Shown here: one piece after another, positions 1 through 7,742 of the stretch
Layout: the number at the start of each line of letters is the position of its first letter
Numbering within the stretch: position 1 is the stretch's first letter
Assembly (NCBI GenBank): GCA_025656675.1
Contig: JAHXHN010000004.1
Coordinates: forward strand, 124,001-188,000
Source: Candidatus Thiodiazotropha sp. (ex Codakia rugifera)
GTDB taxonomy: Bacteria; Pseudomonadota; Gammaproteobacteria; Chromatiales; Chromatiaceae
Length of the DNA: 64,000 nt
Direction of reading: 5' to 3'
The notes under the pieces: generated by a model
Told to the model about the DNA's origin: nothing
Databases searched by the model: none
What the model saw: only the letters and a program-made list of their open reading frames with translations
Program-made: the position numbers and the translations under genes

Positions 1-252
1 AAAGTAGCGTCGATTGGCTGCAGCATATTGATTATTCTTGCCAAGGATATCCTGTTCGATCTGCACCATACGGGATTGAGTCATTCCCGGCGCATGGGCA
101 TGAGCCGGTCCATGGCCGTAATCATGTGTATGGCCATGGTGTTCACCATGATCATGTTGATGATCGTCATGGTGATGTTCTCCGTGATCATGTTGATGAT
201 CATGACCTTCGATCTGTGACTCGCCTTCACCACATCCACAAACTGTACACAT
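1..252 (-). CDS. hypB: HypB, hydrogenase nickel insertion GTPase (N-terminal part)
   Basis: Only the first 84 codons lie in the window; the gene continues past the left edge. The reading frame starts at 252 with MCTVCGCGEGE, the conserved N-terminal CxxCGC metal-binding motif of HypB. A long His/Asp-rich tract follows (HDHQHDHGEHHHDDH and further His pairs), as in nickel-storing HypB proteins of Rhizobium and Bradyrhizobium. The segment ends in MVQIEQDILGKNN, typical of the start of the GTPase domain. HypB is a cytoplasmic GTPase that works with HypA to insert Ni into the hydrogenase large subunit. It lies downstream of hypA on the same strand, and the GTPase motifs are outside the window. 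Confidence 0.93.
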   Translation of the reverse strand, partial: MCTVCGCGEGESQIEGHDHQHDHGEHHHDDHQHDHGEHHGHTHDYGHGPAHAHAPGMTQSRMVQIEQDILGKNNQYAAANRRYF

Positions 253-280
253 AACAACCTCGTAAATAATTCTGAATGTT

Positions 281-389
281 GAATTATGAATTATGAATTT
301 TGAATTAATGTGTGCGTGTAGTGGACTGCTTTAAAAATGATCGTGAGCAAAGCAAGCACCTTAATTCAAAATTCAAAACTCATAATTAA
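281..389. repeat. AT-rich imperfect inverted repeat between hypA and hypB
   Basis: The stretch at 281-308 and the stretch at 361-388 are reverse complements with about two mismatches, sharing TTAATTCAAAATTCA and CATAATT. They are separated by about 50 bases that hold no gene. The transcript could fold into a long AU-rich hairpin between hypA and hypB, or the element could be a small foldback (MITE/REP-like) insertion. Its function is unknown. It widens the hypA-hypB gap to 137 bases, whereas neighbouring genes overlap or nearly abut. Confidence 0.6.
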
Positions 390-731
390 TCAATCAACTT
401 CAAGTTCTTTAATCCGCATCTCCTCCCCCCCTGTCACATGCAGTTGATAACTGCCGCATTCAGGACACGCCTCATAACGGGCCGATACCTGAACAGACTG
501 ACTGCACTGCATACACCAGGCCTTACCAGGCAGATGAATGATCTCCAACCTCGCACCATCCGCAAGGCTCTTATTCATCACCACATCAAAACCAAAATGC
601 ATCGCCTCCGGTTCCACACCTGACAAAGCACCGATCTCCAGCCAGACGGTCTTGACTCTTTTATAGCCCTGACTGACGGCATTTTCCTCTAATGCGAGCA
701 GCACACCCTCACAAAGCGACATCTCATGCAT
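390..731 (-). CDS. hypA: HypA, hydrogenase nickel metallochaperone
   Basis: The protein has 113 residues and starts MHEMSLCEG. His2 is the N-terminal nickel ligand of HypA. Two CxxC pairs (CMQC and CPEC, around residues 73-92) form the structural zinc site, and the length is standard for the family. HypA delivers nickel together with HypB to the precursor of the hydrogenase large subunit in the cytoplasm. The start codon overlaps the stop of hupK as TGATG, showing translational coupling in a hupDFGHIJK-hypAB order like that of Rhizobium hup clusters. Confidence 0.96.
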   Translation of the reverse strand: MHEMSLCEGVLLALEENAVSQGYKRVKTVWLEIGALSGVEPEAMHFGFDVVMNKSLADGARLEIIHLPGKAWCMQCSQSVQVSARYEACPECGSYQLHVTGGEEMRIKELEVD

Positions 732-1912
732 CAGATAATCTCGAGTTTATAACCGACGCAAGGATCGACTGCATTGATGAAGAGATCTGCCTGTTGTCTT
801 AAAAACGATACATTTTCTGCAGGCAGTTTCTGTAATCCTCTGGCAACCACTCCACGCGGGTGAAAATTCCATTCGGTTGGCGCCAGAATTTGATAGCTTT
901 TAATAATCCCGTCCTGTTGTACCGCACGGTGTATGAGACGCCCTCTTGCAGCCTCAACCTCACCCAGTCCTTGTTGCTCAACCAACGCTGGAGCTGTTTT
1001 TTCAATACGCCCTTGCAAACCGGCCAATACCTGCACTTGACGGTATAAAGTTCCAGGAATTGAAGCCAGCTCCAACAATCTGGCCATCATGCGTGTCATC
1101 AGACCGAAACCGTAGTGTTGTACAAGCTGTTGGAGTAGTGGGTGAGAAGCCATCCGTGTCAATGGCGTAGTCTCATAATTATCGCCCTGCCAATCCGGCG
1201 TCGAAATAAAATAGTCGGCATCCGCCTGCGCCATACGCTGACTCATTATTTGAGCATCGATAGTGGGTAATGCGTACATCCCACCATCACCCAAGTGACC
1301 TGTTTGCTGATCTCTTAAGTCTTGGAGTAGTATTGATGACGGTGTTTTCGACATATCGAGCCAATGATCGAAACCATCTATGTCGGAGATGGCATACAAG
1401 ACAGACGGCTGTTCTGCAAAAATCGCATTGGATGCTGTATTTGCAATCTGTTCAATGATCGAAACAAATTTTTTTTCATCAAACTGAAGTGCAGGTTTGA
1501 GTGTAAATAGATCACGCTTCGCGAAACAGGCACTTTTCGCTGTTGGCATGAGTGATGAAAGCGAAGCGACCAACGGACGATCAATGGGCTTATTAGCAAA
1601 GGCCGACCAATCCATAAGAATCCGCCAGAGGTGCTCACGGGCTATCTCCACAGTCACCAGCATCTCCTCGGCCAAAGCAACCTGAGACGCCACATCCTGG
1701 TTCATCGCCTGACGACAGGCTTGGACAGCAGCACAGGCCTGAGCCGTACCACAGACGCTGTAGAGCATCGGCACCATACCTAGCAGTTCCGCTACCGGTT
1801 TGCCTTCGAACAGACGTGGTAACTGCAGTGGGCGACTCGACAGAATACGAACCTGGCTGATACGCTGTTCCTGACGATGCAGCTCAATCCGAAGTTCACC
1901 TTCCACGTTCAC
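731..1912 (-). CDS. hupK: HupK-like hydrogenase maturation scaffold
   Basis: A 393-aa protein distantly resembling the [NiFe]-hydrogenase large subunit. It has an N-terminal Cys-rich helix segment (VCGTAQACAAVQAC) and a degenerate C-terminal DPCVGYKLEII that replaces the catalytic DPCxxCxxH. This pattern is known for HupK/HoxV, a proposed scaffold on which the Fe(CN)2CO cofactor is assembled before transfer to HupL. The segment after residue 80 (EHLWRILMDW) matches the helix following the first cysteine pair in large subunits. It overlaps hupJ by 4 bases at its start and hypA by 1 base at its end. Confidence 0.88.
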   Translation of the reverse strand: MNVEGELRIELHRQEQRISQVRILSSRPLQLPRLFEGKPVAELLGMVPMLYSVCGTAQACAAVQACRQAMNQDVASQVALAEEMLVTVEIAREHLWRILMDWSAFANKPIDRPLVASLSSLMPTAKSACFAKRDLFTLKPALQFDEKKFVSIIEQIANTASNAIFAEQPSVLYAISDIDGFDHWLDMSKTPSSILLQDLRDQQTGHLGDGGMYALPTIDAQIMSQRMAQADADYFISTPDWQGDNYETTPLTRMASHPLLQQLVQHYGFGLMTRMMARLLELASIPGTLYRQVQVLAGLQGRIEKTAPALVEQQGLGEVEAARGRLIHRAVQQDGIIKSYQILAPTEWNFHPRGVVARGLQKLPAENVSFLRQQADLFINAVDPCVGYKLEII

Positions 1913-2502
1913 TGTTCAGTATCCTGTTGGAATTGACCACGCAACAGATCACGACGACTCAGTGGTTGCTCCAGGCGCCGACTCAGACCGGGGGCCTGAT
2001 CATTTCTGTCAGAGACCCCTTGCTGATTGCTCTTTTCATCGTCAGATTCTCCCAACCAGCGTCGGTTAATCTCACTTTCACAGGTCGAGATCGTATCACG
2101 ATGCGCTTCATTCATCAGTCCATCCATTGCCGCTTCGGCAGCCGCCACTGCTGTTGCCTGATCGCTGAATTCAAACATGGGTGAAAAGAGTGAACACATC
2201 TGATAACGACCGATGCCCTCCTCTTCACCCACAATAAATTCATAGGGACCCGACGGTAGCTGATGAAGCTGTTTGTCACCGATCTGCCTATCACTCCAGG
2301 CATCGCCCTCATCCGCCAAAAGCATCAGATTCATAAACCAAGGTGTAATCAGTACGCCGAGACAGCATCCGTTCCATTCACAAAAACCGACCGCTTCCAC
2401 CTGCAAGGCTTTATTGATTAACGGTAATCCCTGCATACGCTGCTTTTCGATAGTTCGAAACTGCAGCTCCAGGCCTTCAATGAGATAGTCAGGACAAATC
2501 AT
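1909..2502 (-). CDS. hupJ: HupJ/HybE-family hydrogenase assembly chaperone
   Basis: The protein has 197 residues. The first ~150 match the HybE/HupJ family: an N-terminal helix ending in LEAF-like spacing, a GVLITPWFMNLML segment (residues ~47-60), and GPYEFIVGEEEGIGRYQMCSLFSPMFEF, part of which is highly conserved. A low-complexity polar tail of about 45 residues follows. These chaperones bind the Tat-exported small subunit precursor and hold it until the large subunit is mature. It overlaps hupI and hupK by 4 bases each in the maturation operon. Confidence 0.88.
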   Translation of the reverse strand: MICPDYLIEGLELQFRTIEKQRMQGLPLINKALQVEAVGFCEWNGCCLGVLITPWFMNLMLLADEGDAWSDRQIGDKQLHQLPSGPYEFIVGEEEGIGRYQMCSLFSPMFEFSDQATAVAAAEAAMDGLMNEAHRDTISTCESEINRRWLGESDDEKSNQQGVSDRNDQAPGLSRRLEQPLSRRDLLRGQFQQDTEQ

Positions 2503-2726
2503 TGTGCTTCTCTCACTATCATGAAATCGTTTTTGTTAGCGTCACAATTGGGACAACTCCAATGTGCCGGCAGTTGCGAAAAAGGTGTCCCGGGCGGTAT
2601 TTGCCAATAGTCATCACCCGCTGCTGGATCATAGATATACCAACAGATTTTACATTCCAGACGACTCTCACGACTGAGCTTGTTGTCATCCCCTCCATAG
2701 GAGCCGGCAAAAAAAGGATCACTCAC
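2499..2726 (-). CDS. hupI: HupI rubredoxin
   Basis: A 75-aa rubredoxin with the two iron-binding knuckles CKIC (residues ~25-28) and CPNC (~58-61), and the conserved WYIYDPAAGD and GTPFSQLP segments. HupI-type rubredoxins of hup operons are slightly longer than free rubredoxins at the N terminus, as here. They help hydrogenase small-subunit Fe-S assembly or protection in air. The gene overlaps both neighbours by 4 bases. Confidence 0.94.
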   Translation of the reverse strand: MSDPFFAGSYGGDDNKLSRESRLECKICWYIYDPAAGDDYWQIPPGTPFSQLPAHWSCPNCDANKNDFMIVREAQ

Positions 2727-3592
2727 CGGTAGGCTTCCATGATCTCATCCAGTCGCTGGGCACTGTCCTGGATATCCTCTTTTGCTGCAGCAGCTACGGT
2801 GGGTACACCACCGATCTCGAGTGTGTTAAGAATATTTTTGTCCTGAGAGTTGAAATATTGCACCCACCAGACATTTTCAACAGCGGTACTGGTTATACGG
2901 CAGTTGCCATAGCCACGGGAGAGTATCGTCAACGGACCTTCACCCAGGCGTTCAATCAAAAAAGCCAGATCCTCTTCAGTCTGAGGCAATAGTGTCAGAT
3001 TGATAACATAAGACTCACTGCCGGGTCGGTATTCGGCAATTTTATCATTGATTTCGGCAAGTAATGGTGGCGCATTCAAAACACCTTGTGGAATCGAATC
3101 ACGATGAGTTTCAACACGGTGTGCGGCGTGGTTGAATACATTACGATGACAAAGTCTCGGCACGCTTGCCACCTCGATTGTATCGCTGGTCAGTTGATCT
3201 TGTTCATCGAAATATCTAACCCGCCAGATACCCGCCATAACCGACTCTTGTATGCAGGCACTGGATTGACTGCCCTGATAGACCATACTCACTTCACCTT
3301 CACCTAATACCTGATCGACCAGGGTCCGGTTCTCCTTATCCAAATGGGTAATATCGACAAACTCTGATTGCGAATCCTTGACCTTGGCCAGTTGTTGTAA
3401 AATCCCATCAAGTTGTGTTAAAGCAGACATACCTTCTTCATGACAAGCCAGCTGGTCCGCTTCAGGCATCTCCGGCAAAGCGAAGGTCGACATCTCATCA
3501 GGCAACTGCAAAATATCAAGGCTTGTCCCATCCTCTTCCGAAGGTTGCGAACCAGGACCACTGACAGAGACAGGCAGATTGATTTCGTACAT
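2723..3592 (-). CDS. hupH: HupH/HyaF hydrogenase maturation protein
   Basis: With the start at 3592 the product has 289 residues. A GGAG Shine-Dalgarno precedes this ATG, whereas the in-frame ATG 45 bases further upstream (3637) has none. The protein shows the duplicated HupH/HyaF architecture: two copies of a motif built around L(V)DQVLGEGEVS and LIERLGEGPLTI, each followed by a W-x-V-x-Y/F stretch (IWRVRYF and VWWVQYF). The family is needed for maturation of Tat-exported uptake hydrogenases, and the exact step is unsettled. It sits between hupG and hupI in the conserved order. Confidence 0.9.
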   Translation of the reverse strand: MYEINLPVSVSGPGSQPSEEDGTSLDILQLPDEMSTFALPEMPEADQLACHEEGMSALTQLDGILQQLAKVKDSQSEFVDITHLDKENRTLVDQVLGEGEVSMVYQGSQSSACIQESVMAGIWRVRYFDEQDQLTSDTIEVASVPRLCHRNVFNHAAHRVETHRDSIPQGVLNAPPLLAEINDKIAEYRPGSESYVINLTLLPQTEEDLAFLIERLGEGPLTILSRGYGNCRITSTAVENVWWVQYFNSQDKNILNTLEIGGVPTVAAAAKEDIQDSAQRLDEIMEAYR

Positions 3593-3649
3593 GTTATTCG
3601 TTTCTCCGCTTATATCATGGAATCCATGATTGAACACTGCGATAAAAGA

Positions 3650-4075
3650 TTACCGACAGTGGTTGTCTGCACTCACCACAGGAACCTTGAATCTGGGTGT
3701 TGAGGACGGCTCGGTTATCAGTAGACGCTCAACCTCAGCGAGGTAGACATCCCAGTCCTGCATACGGGATATCGCACCCACATATTCCCCATCCCTAAGC
3801 ATGACCAGCGCCGGCCAACCCTCGAAAGGAAAGCGAGCATGAAGCTGATGTTCACTGCGACGATCTACAACGGCTACCTGAAGACGATCAGCAAATGCTT
3901 CCATCAATAGAGGCAACACCACGGCCACATCATTACTCTCGGGAAACTGCAACGGGTTCTCCGTAAAAAAAAGCATGCTCTGATGATGAGATTGGGTGAA
4001 CCCTTCCAGGGTCTGTTCATCGATCAGGGCGACGCCTTTATTATCGATGAGGTCTCTGATCAGCGGTGAAGGCAT
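3650..4075 (-). CDS. hupG: HupG/HyaE thioredoxin-like chaperone
   Basis: A 141-aa protein of the HyaE/HupG family. It has a thioredoxin fold without the CxxC active site, recognisable from the WPALVMLRDGEYVGAI strand-turn-strand near residues 92-108 and the preceding VAVVDRRSEHQL segment. HyaE binds the Tat signal of the small subunit as a proofreading chaperone. It lies 12 bases downstream of hupF and upstream of hupH. Confidence 0.88.
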   Translation of the reverse strand: MPSPLIRDLIDNKGVALIDEQTLEGFTQSHHQSMLFFTENPLQFPESNDVAVVLPLLMEAFADRLQVAVVDRRSEHQLHARFPFEGWPALVMLRDGEYVGAISRMQDWDVYLAEVERLLITEPSSTPRFKVPVVSADNHCR

Positions 4076-4087
4076 AGGAGTCTCCTG

Positions 4088-4390
4088 CTACTTTGGCGCC
4101 CGAAGATGTATGGGCAGTTGTGGATCGCGATCCACCAGATCGGCAAAAAGGTGGTCTATATCTGTCTCACCATGGATGGCAAGGTCAAGGGCATCCAAGG
4201 CTTTACGAATCCGACTGGCCTGTTCCTCCGTCAATACCTCACGAGCAGCATTGAGAAATACCAGCAACCAGTCACCGACCTGTTGGTCACCCACTAACAG
4301 CGTATCCACAAGACGTTTTTCACCCATACCTGTACATACAGCAAAACCGGGCCCGGCGGTAATCACTTGCATCGGCACACCGATACACAT
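4088..4390 (-). CDS. hupF: HupF, HypC-family hydrogenase maturation chaperone
   Basis: A 100-aa HypC/HupF-family protein starting MCIGVPMQV. Cys2 is the essential residue that carries the Fe(CN)2CO moiety, and the GDWLLVFLNAAREVL segment is a standard OB-fold feature. HupF is the hup-operon paralogue of HypC and stabilises the hydrogenase large-subunit precursor, particularly in air. Its start overlaps the hupD stop by one base. Confidence 0.94.
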   Translation of the reverse strand: MCIGVPMQVITAGPGFAVCTGMGEKRLVDTLLVGDQQVGDWLLVFLNAAREVLTEEQASRIRKALDALDLAIHGETDIDHLFADLVDRDPQLPIHLRAPK

Positions 4391-5100
4391 TAGTTGTCCC
4401 GGTATTTATCAAGGTGCGCATCCACATCCACATGAATGGCATCCTCTTCGATCTGGACCGGTCTGTAGGCCAGATCGAACCGATCCGACTCCAGCACTCT
4501 GGCATCACCGACACGACAGGCATGTTGCTCTGATGGCCGCTCGGCTTCATAACGCTGTATGTCAGAGATCGAACCCTGCAATCCCGTATCCGGGCGCAAG
4601 GGTATTTCACGTCGTTTTGCCTGAATACCAAAATCTTGCAAATAGGTCAGGGCAATCTGAATCGCAGGTTCTATCTGAGCTCGAACCGGTTCCCTCAGAC
4701 TCCCCCCGTAATCTTCTATTTCAACGGGTTGTACACCTACCAACAAAATATGTTGTGGGTAGTTTCCAAGCATCTCAGACATGGCAAGCACTTCCTGAAA
4801 CCCGGTCTGGTGCAAGCTTACTTTCTTAGCACCCATAAACTTGGGGACTTCTTCACCCTCCACCTGTCTCAGGGTGCCTCCCGGGAGACCGTAGTCCACA
4901 GCATCGAAGACCACCAGAATCTGCGCCTCGCGAATATGCTGAACAAGGTAAATACCCTGAGTGCCTCCATCCACTAGACGCACATGGTCGGGAAGCTGAT
5001 ATTTACGCTGTAACACTTCCAGAGCGCGCACTCCAAATCCTTCGTCGGCCCAAAGAAGATTCCCGATTCCCAGAATCAACACATTGGGTGCTTCTGTCAT
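4390..5100 (-). CDS. hupD: HupD, hydrogenase maturation endopeptidase
   Basis: A 236-aa hydrogenase maturation protease (HyaD/HybD/HupD). It begins VLILGIGNLLWADEGFG with the nickel-sensing Glu, then FDAVDYG with the second acidic ligand, then SLHQTGF with the His ligand. It cleaves the C-terminal peptide of HupL after nickel insertion; the matching cleavage site is present in HupL at 17172-18968. The protein is about 40 residues longer than HyaD because of a charged C-terminal tail. It is the first gene of the maturation operon, and a sigma54 promoter lies about 50 bases upstream. Confidence 0.94.
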   Translation of the reverse strand: MTEAPNVLILGIGNLLWADEGFGVRALEVLQRKYQLPDHVRLVDGGTQGIYLVQHIREAQILVVFDAVDYGLPGGTLRQVEGEEVPKFMGAKKVSLHQTGFQEVLAMSEMLGNYPQHILLVGVQPVEIEDYGGSLREPVRAQIEPAIQIALTYLQDFGIQAKRREIPLRPDTGLQGSISDIQRYEAERPSEQHACRVGDARVLESDRFDLAYRPVQIEEDAIHVDVDAHLDKYRDN

Positions 5101-5146
5101 AATCCGGCTCCAGCATTAGGTATCTCTAACGGTTGGCAATATGCTG

Positions 5147-5162
5147 TGCAAACCACGCGCCA
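5147..5162 (-). promoter_or_regulatory. sigma54 (-24/-12) promoter of the hupD operon
   Basis: Read on the minus strand the site is TGGCGCGTGGTTTGCA. It fits the sigma54 consensus TGGCACG-N4-TTGCW with one substitution, and GG and GC are separated by exactly 10 bases. The expected start of transcription is near 5135, upstream of hupD (ATG at 5100). A canonical sigma54 element also precedes hupS, so both halves of the hydrogenase system would be under NtrC-type activators. Confidence 0.75.
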
Positions 5163-5174
5163 AGAATATGATGG

Positions 5175-5184
5175 GCTGCTTACC
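5175..5184 (-). promoter_or_regulatory. Motif shared with the hupS upstream palindrome
   Basis: The minus-strand decamer GGTAAGCAGC is identical to the left and central part of the 19-bp palindrome at 20227-20245 upstream of hupS. It lies only 13 bases upstream of the -24 element, closer than typical enhancers. It could be a low-affinity activator or repressor site. This rests on sequence identity alone. Confidence 0.4.
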
Positions 5185-5328
5185 TCCTGTTTTAATTAAT
5201 AATTATTTCGTATCAACAACAGATCTGATAGAGGTGCTGGATACTTAATTACCAATTATGATTGCAATTGGAATATTTCTATCCGAATTAGGTATATGAT
5301 ATCGCTTGATTGCGGTCGAGGAGAGGAT

Positions 5329-5370
5329 ATGAGCACTCAACTTTACGACATGCTCCTGATAGACAAGTGA
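5329..5370 (+). CDS. Possible 13-codon leader peptide or gene remnant
   Basis: A strong Shine-Dalgarno (GAGGAGAGG, 5318-5326) is followed two bases later by ATG and 13 codons (MSTQLYDMLLIDK) ending in TGA. The translation signal is better than those of several real genes nearby, but the peptide matches nothing I recognise. It may be the surviving 5' end of a deleted gene or a leader peptide for downstream hemerythrin. A 7-bp hairpin (CCATCTG/CAGATGG) follows at 5423-5443. Confidence 0.25.
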   Translation: MSTQLYDMLLIDK

Positions 5371-5715
5371 CTTTGCATATCAATCCAAAAGAAAGGCCTT
5401 TTAATTCCCAAACCCACCTTCCATCTGCGCTTTACAGATGGATATTCTCTTATCAGCGATGGGGGTGATTTTTTTTAAAAATAGATCATAATCCCTAAAT
5501 AGGGGTGTACTAGGGGATCTATTTTGCTTTAACAACAATAATATGATTCTTACCTGACCCATCCCCTTTACATCAAGCTAAAAACTGTCTGATGATAGGC
5601 AGTAAACCAGCTGGTTTATTAGTTTGCGCTTATACAGAATAAATCGTGGCACTGCAGATAAGCAATTCCACCTGGAAAGACTCAATAAGTATTTTCAACC
5701 AACAGAGAGAACAAT
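5371..5715. promoter_or_regulatory. Structured intergenic region upstream of bacteriohemerythrin
   Basis: No gene is visible here. The region carries a hairpin at 5423-5443 and a nested palindrome. The outer arms AAAATAGATC (5478-5487) and GATCTATTTT (5516-5525) are perfect reverse complements. Inside them lies CCCTA-AA-TAGGG (5493-5504). Such nested dyads usually mark regulator binding or a stable 5' leader. The hemerythrin gene begins 190 bases downstream. Confidence 0.5.
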
Positions 5716-6123
5716 ATGCCAATCGTTAACTGGTGCGATGAATATAGCGTGAATGTCAGCGAAATCGATATTCAACACCAGAAGATGCTTGAAATAGTCA
5801 ATAATCTTCACACTGCAGTAGAAGAGTGCCGTGATAAATCTATATTAAAGGGTCTATTGATTGAACTGGTCGATTTCACCCACATGCACTTCTCTACCGA
5901 AGAGCGGTATATGAATGAATATGACTTTCCCGGTAGTGAACGCCACAAGAATGAACACAAGGTTTTACTTCAACATCTAGATACTCTTGTAGCGGCTGTC
6001 TCAAGTGGCAGATATCCGACTTTCTGCTCCGATTACGATGTCTCATCCGATTGGTTTCTTTCCCATGTTTCCAACAGCGACAAAAACCTGGGAAACTATT
6101 TGAACACCAAGGGTGTTACTTAA
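5716..6123 (+). CDS. Bacteriohemerythrin
   Basis: A 135-aa bacteriohemerythrin. Diiron-site residues are visible in order: IDIQHQKML (His), FTHMHFSTEERYM (His, His, Glu), and ERHKNEHKVLL (His, His), followed by a C-terminal helix ending HVSNSDKNLGNYL. Soluble bacteriohemerythrins bind O2 at a non-haem diiron centre and serve in O2 sensing, storage or delivery to oxidases. A GAGAGAAC ribosome site precedes the ATG. It stands alone on the plus strand, convergent with the next gene, so an O2-buffering role is inferred from family only. Confidence 0.92.
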   Translation: MPIVNWCDEYSVNVSEIDIQHQKMLEIVNNLHTAVEECRDKSILKGLLIELVDFTHMHFSTEERYMNEYDFPGSERHKNEHKVLLQHLDTLVAAVSSGRYPTFCSDYDVSSDWFLSHVSNSDKNLGNYLNTKGVT

Positions 6124-6137
6124 AGCATGCTGAACAC

Positions 6138-6524
6138 TTAACGGCCTGAATTGTCTGCACGTGTATTTTCGCATTTGTCTGTTGTGGCAGGCTCACAATG
6201 ACCATAGCAACGTACACGTCCATGGCTATCGAGCAGGACAGCACCTCCAATCTCTGACGAACAGAAGAATTGGCCATCTAGTCCTTTTGCGCATTGGCCT
6301 TTGCCACAAAGTACCTGGCCATATAACGTAATCACTGCATCACCGTCATAGTAACGAGAGCACCAGACCCTACCCTTATTGTTGACTACGCAGTGTCCAG
6401 CACCACAGTAGATATCACCACCCGGATCACTCATGCAGTCTGCAGATAAAGGGGTTGATATGAGAAACAACACCGCAAGCGGCAACTTGCTGGTGAAAAT
6501 GCTTATAGATCCTGATTGAGTCAT
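6138..6524 (-). CDS. Small secreted cysteine-rich protein
   Basis: With the start at 6524 the product has 128 residues and an N-terminal signal peptide (hydrophobic stretch LPLAVLFLISTPLSA, cleavage near A-D-C). An AAGGTGG sequence lies upstream. The mature part repeats a short unit built around Cys-G-x-G-x-Cys and Y/F-x-x-x-V-x-C: CGAGHC, CGKGQC, and CYGHCEP. About ten cysteines suggest a disulfide-stabilised periplasmic or secreted protein. I do not recognise the family. It is convergent with hemerythrin and 117 bases downstream of a Rap1a-like gene. Confidence 0.7.
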   Translation of the reverse strand: MTQSGSISIFTSKLPLAVLFLISTPLSADCMSDPGGDIYCGAGHCVVNNKGRVWCSRYYDGDAVITLYGQVLCGKGQCAKGLDGQFFCSSEIGGAVLLDSHGRVRCYGHCEPATTDKCENTRADNSGR

Positions 6525-6640
6525 TCTGGTCAAACCACCTTCGGAAATTAGAAAAATAATTGTTCGGGCTGAATGGACCGGCAAGGTATGCGGGGAGTCT
6601 TAGGTTTTTGGTTATCCCCACCAGGGCTTGTGGATAACAT

Positions 6641-7003
6641 CTATCTGCTACAGGGAAACGCATTTTCGAGAGCAGGAACGACAGTCTGGATAGCGGGCTT
6701 TCTCAGTGCATCCTTGTGCGCTAGCGCATAGCCAATATAAACCTGTTTCAGACGCTGGGTAATAATCGCTGTCTCACCCGTCTCCGGTATACAGAACTTT
6801 GCTCCATTGAGGGCATCGGCTATCCCCTTTAAATAACCGAGGCAAAGACCGTAACGAACAGCAGCAGTGGGATTGCCCATTAATGCCTGCCGTTCACTCA
6901 AACAGGTACTCAGAATCTCTGCGCCGATCTCTTCCAGAGCACTGGACGGTGAGGATAATGCCAGTAGGCATATGGTTAGCCACAAGGATGGTTTGCGGTT
7001 CAT
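6641..7003 (-). CDS. Rap1a/Tai-like periplasmic protein
   Basis: A 120-aa protein with a clear signal peptide (LWLTICLLALSSPSSA). The mature part has four cysteines, a GLCLGYLKGIADAL segment and a C-terminal ENAFPC, the pattern of the Rap1a/Tai immunity family. Characterised members neutralise type VI amidase effectors in the periplasm, but many homologues occur away from effector genes and have no known job. No effector gene is adjacent here. Confidence 0.65.
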   Translation of the reverse strand: MNRKPSLWLTICLLALSSPSSALEEIGAEILSTCLSERQALMGNPTAAVRYGLCLGYLKGIADALNGAKFCIPETGETAIITQRLKQVYIGYALAHKDALRKPAIQTVVPALENAFPCSR

Positions 7004-7194
7004 AGCGCGCTCTCCTTGAGAGACTCTATAGTTCGAATTCGAATAGAAAATGGCGTGTTATCCACATGAATTATAAATCGAATTGCAAGATATCGCTGGA
7101 AGCGGTTGTCTCGACACAGAAACCATTGGAGGGTCATGACCCAGATGAATCAGCCCGCTCGCTGAAGAAGCGGGGATACTGAGAGAGCGGAGGA

Positions 7195-7353
7195 TTATTT
7201 AGTTAACTTTAGGGGATCGGCGCATGACTTTTTAAGCCCCTTCTTCCTCATGAAATACTTCATGCTACCAATATGGTTATTCTTTATGGCCTTTTTGATA
7301 AGTATATCAATCGCATAGTTATCGTTTATCGGGGCTGGAATTTTACTAAGCAT
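7195..7353 (-). CDS. Possible small basic protein, unknown
   Basis: A frame of 52 codons from the ATG at 7353 (or 65 from 7392) encodes MLSKIPAPINDNYAIDILIKK and then a Lys-rich tail. The composition is protein-like rather than a shadow, with amphipathic spacing and PINDNYAIDILIKKAI, but neither start has a good ribosome site. It lies in a 740-base gap between the Rap1a-like gene and phaB. The rest of that gap (7004-7194, 7354-7742) shows no gene I can support. Confidence 0.35.
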   Translation of the reverse strand: MLSKIPAPINDNYAIDILIKKAIKNNHIGSMKYFMRKKGLKKSCADPLKLTK

Positions 7354-7742
7354 GATGAAATATCCAAAAATTACATTTTGTCGCACCATCATTCAATCTT
7401 CACTCAATGCACTCCGCATAAAGATGAATGCGATGCAGTCGTTAGAACTATGGTTTGACCTATCGGTATTAAAAAACCTCACCAGAGCAATACTGTGGAG
7501 GAGTGATGTTCTAAATTTTAAAAAATGACGAATGCTTTATTTTTTATTTATCGTACACGACAATTATCCAAAACAGTGGGATGGCAGTCACCATTTCCCC
7601 CTAATTAACGACCAAATTTTAAGATATCGGTCAAGTTATGGCATAAGCCTCTCGTTTTTTGCCTGCATTTGCTCGATAACTGAGCGGAAACTCCCCAGGT
7701 CTGCAACTACGCAGACCCGGGAGTATTCATAAAACCAAACCA

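Noticed and set aside
28-219. Plus-strand frame rich in Met, Ile and Val
   Set aside because: It is the complement of the His/Asp codon repeats in HypB; the composition is an artefact.
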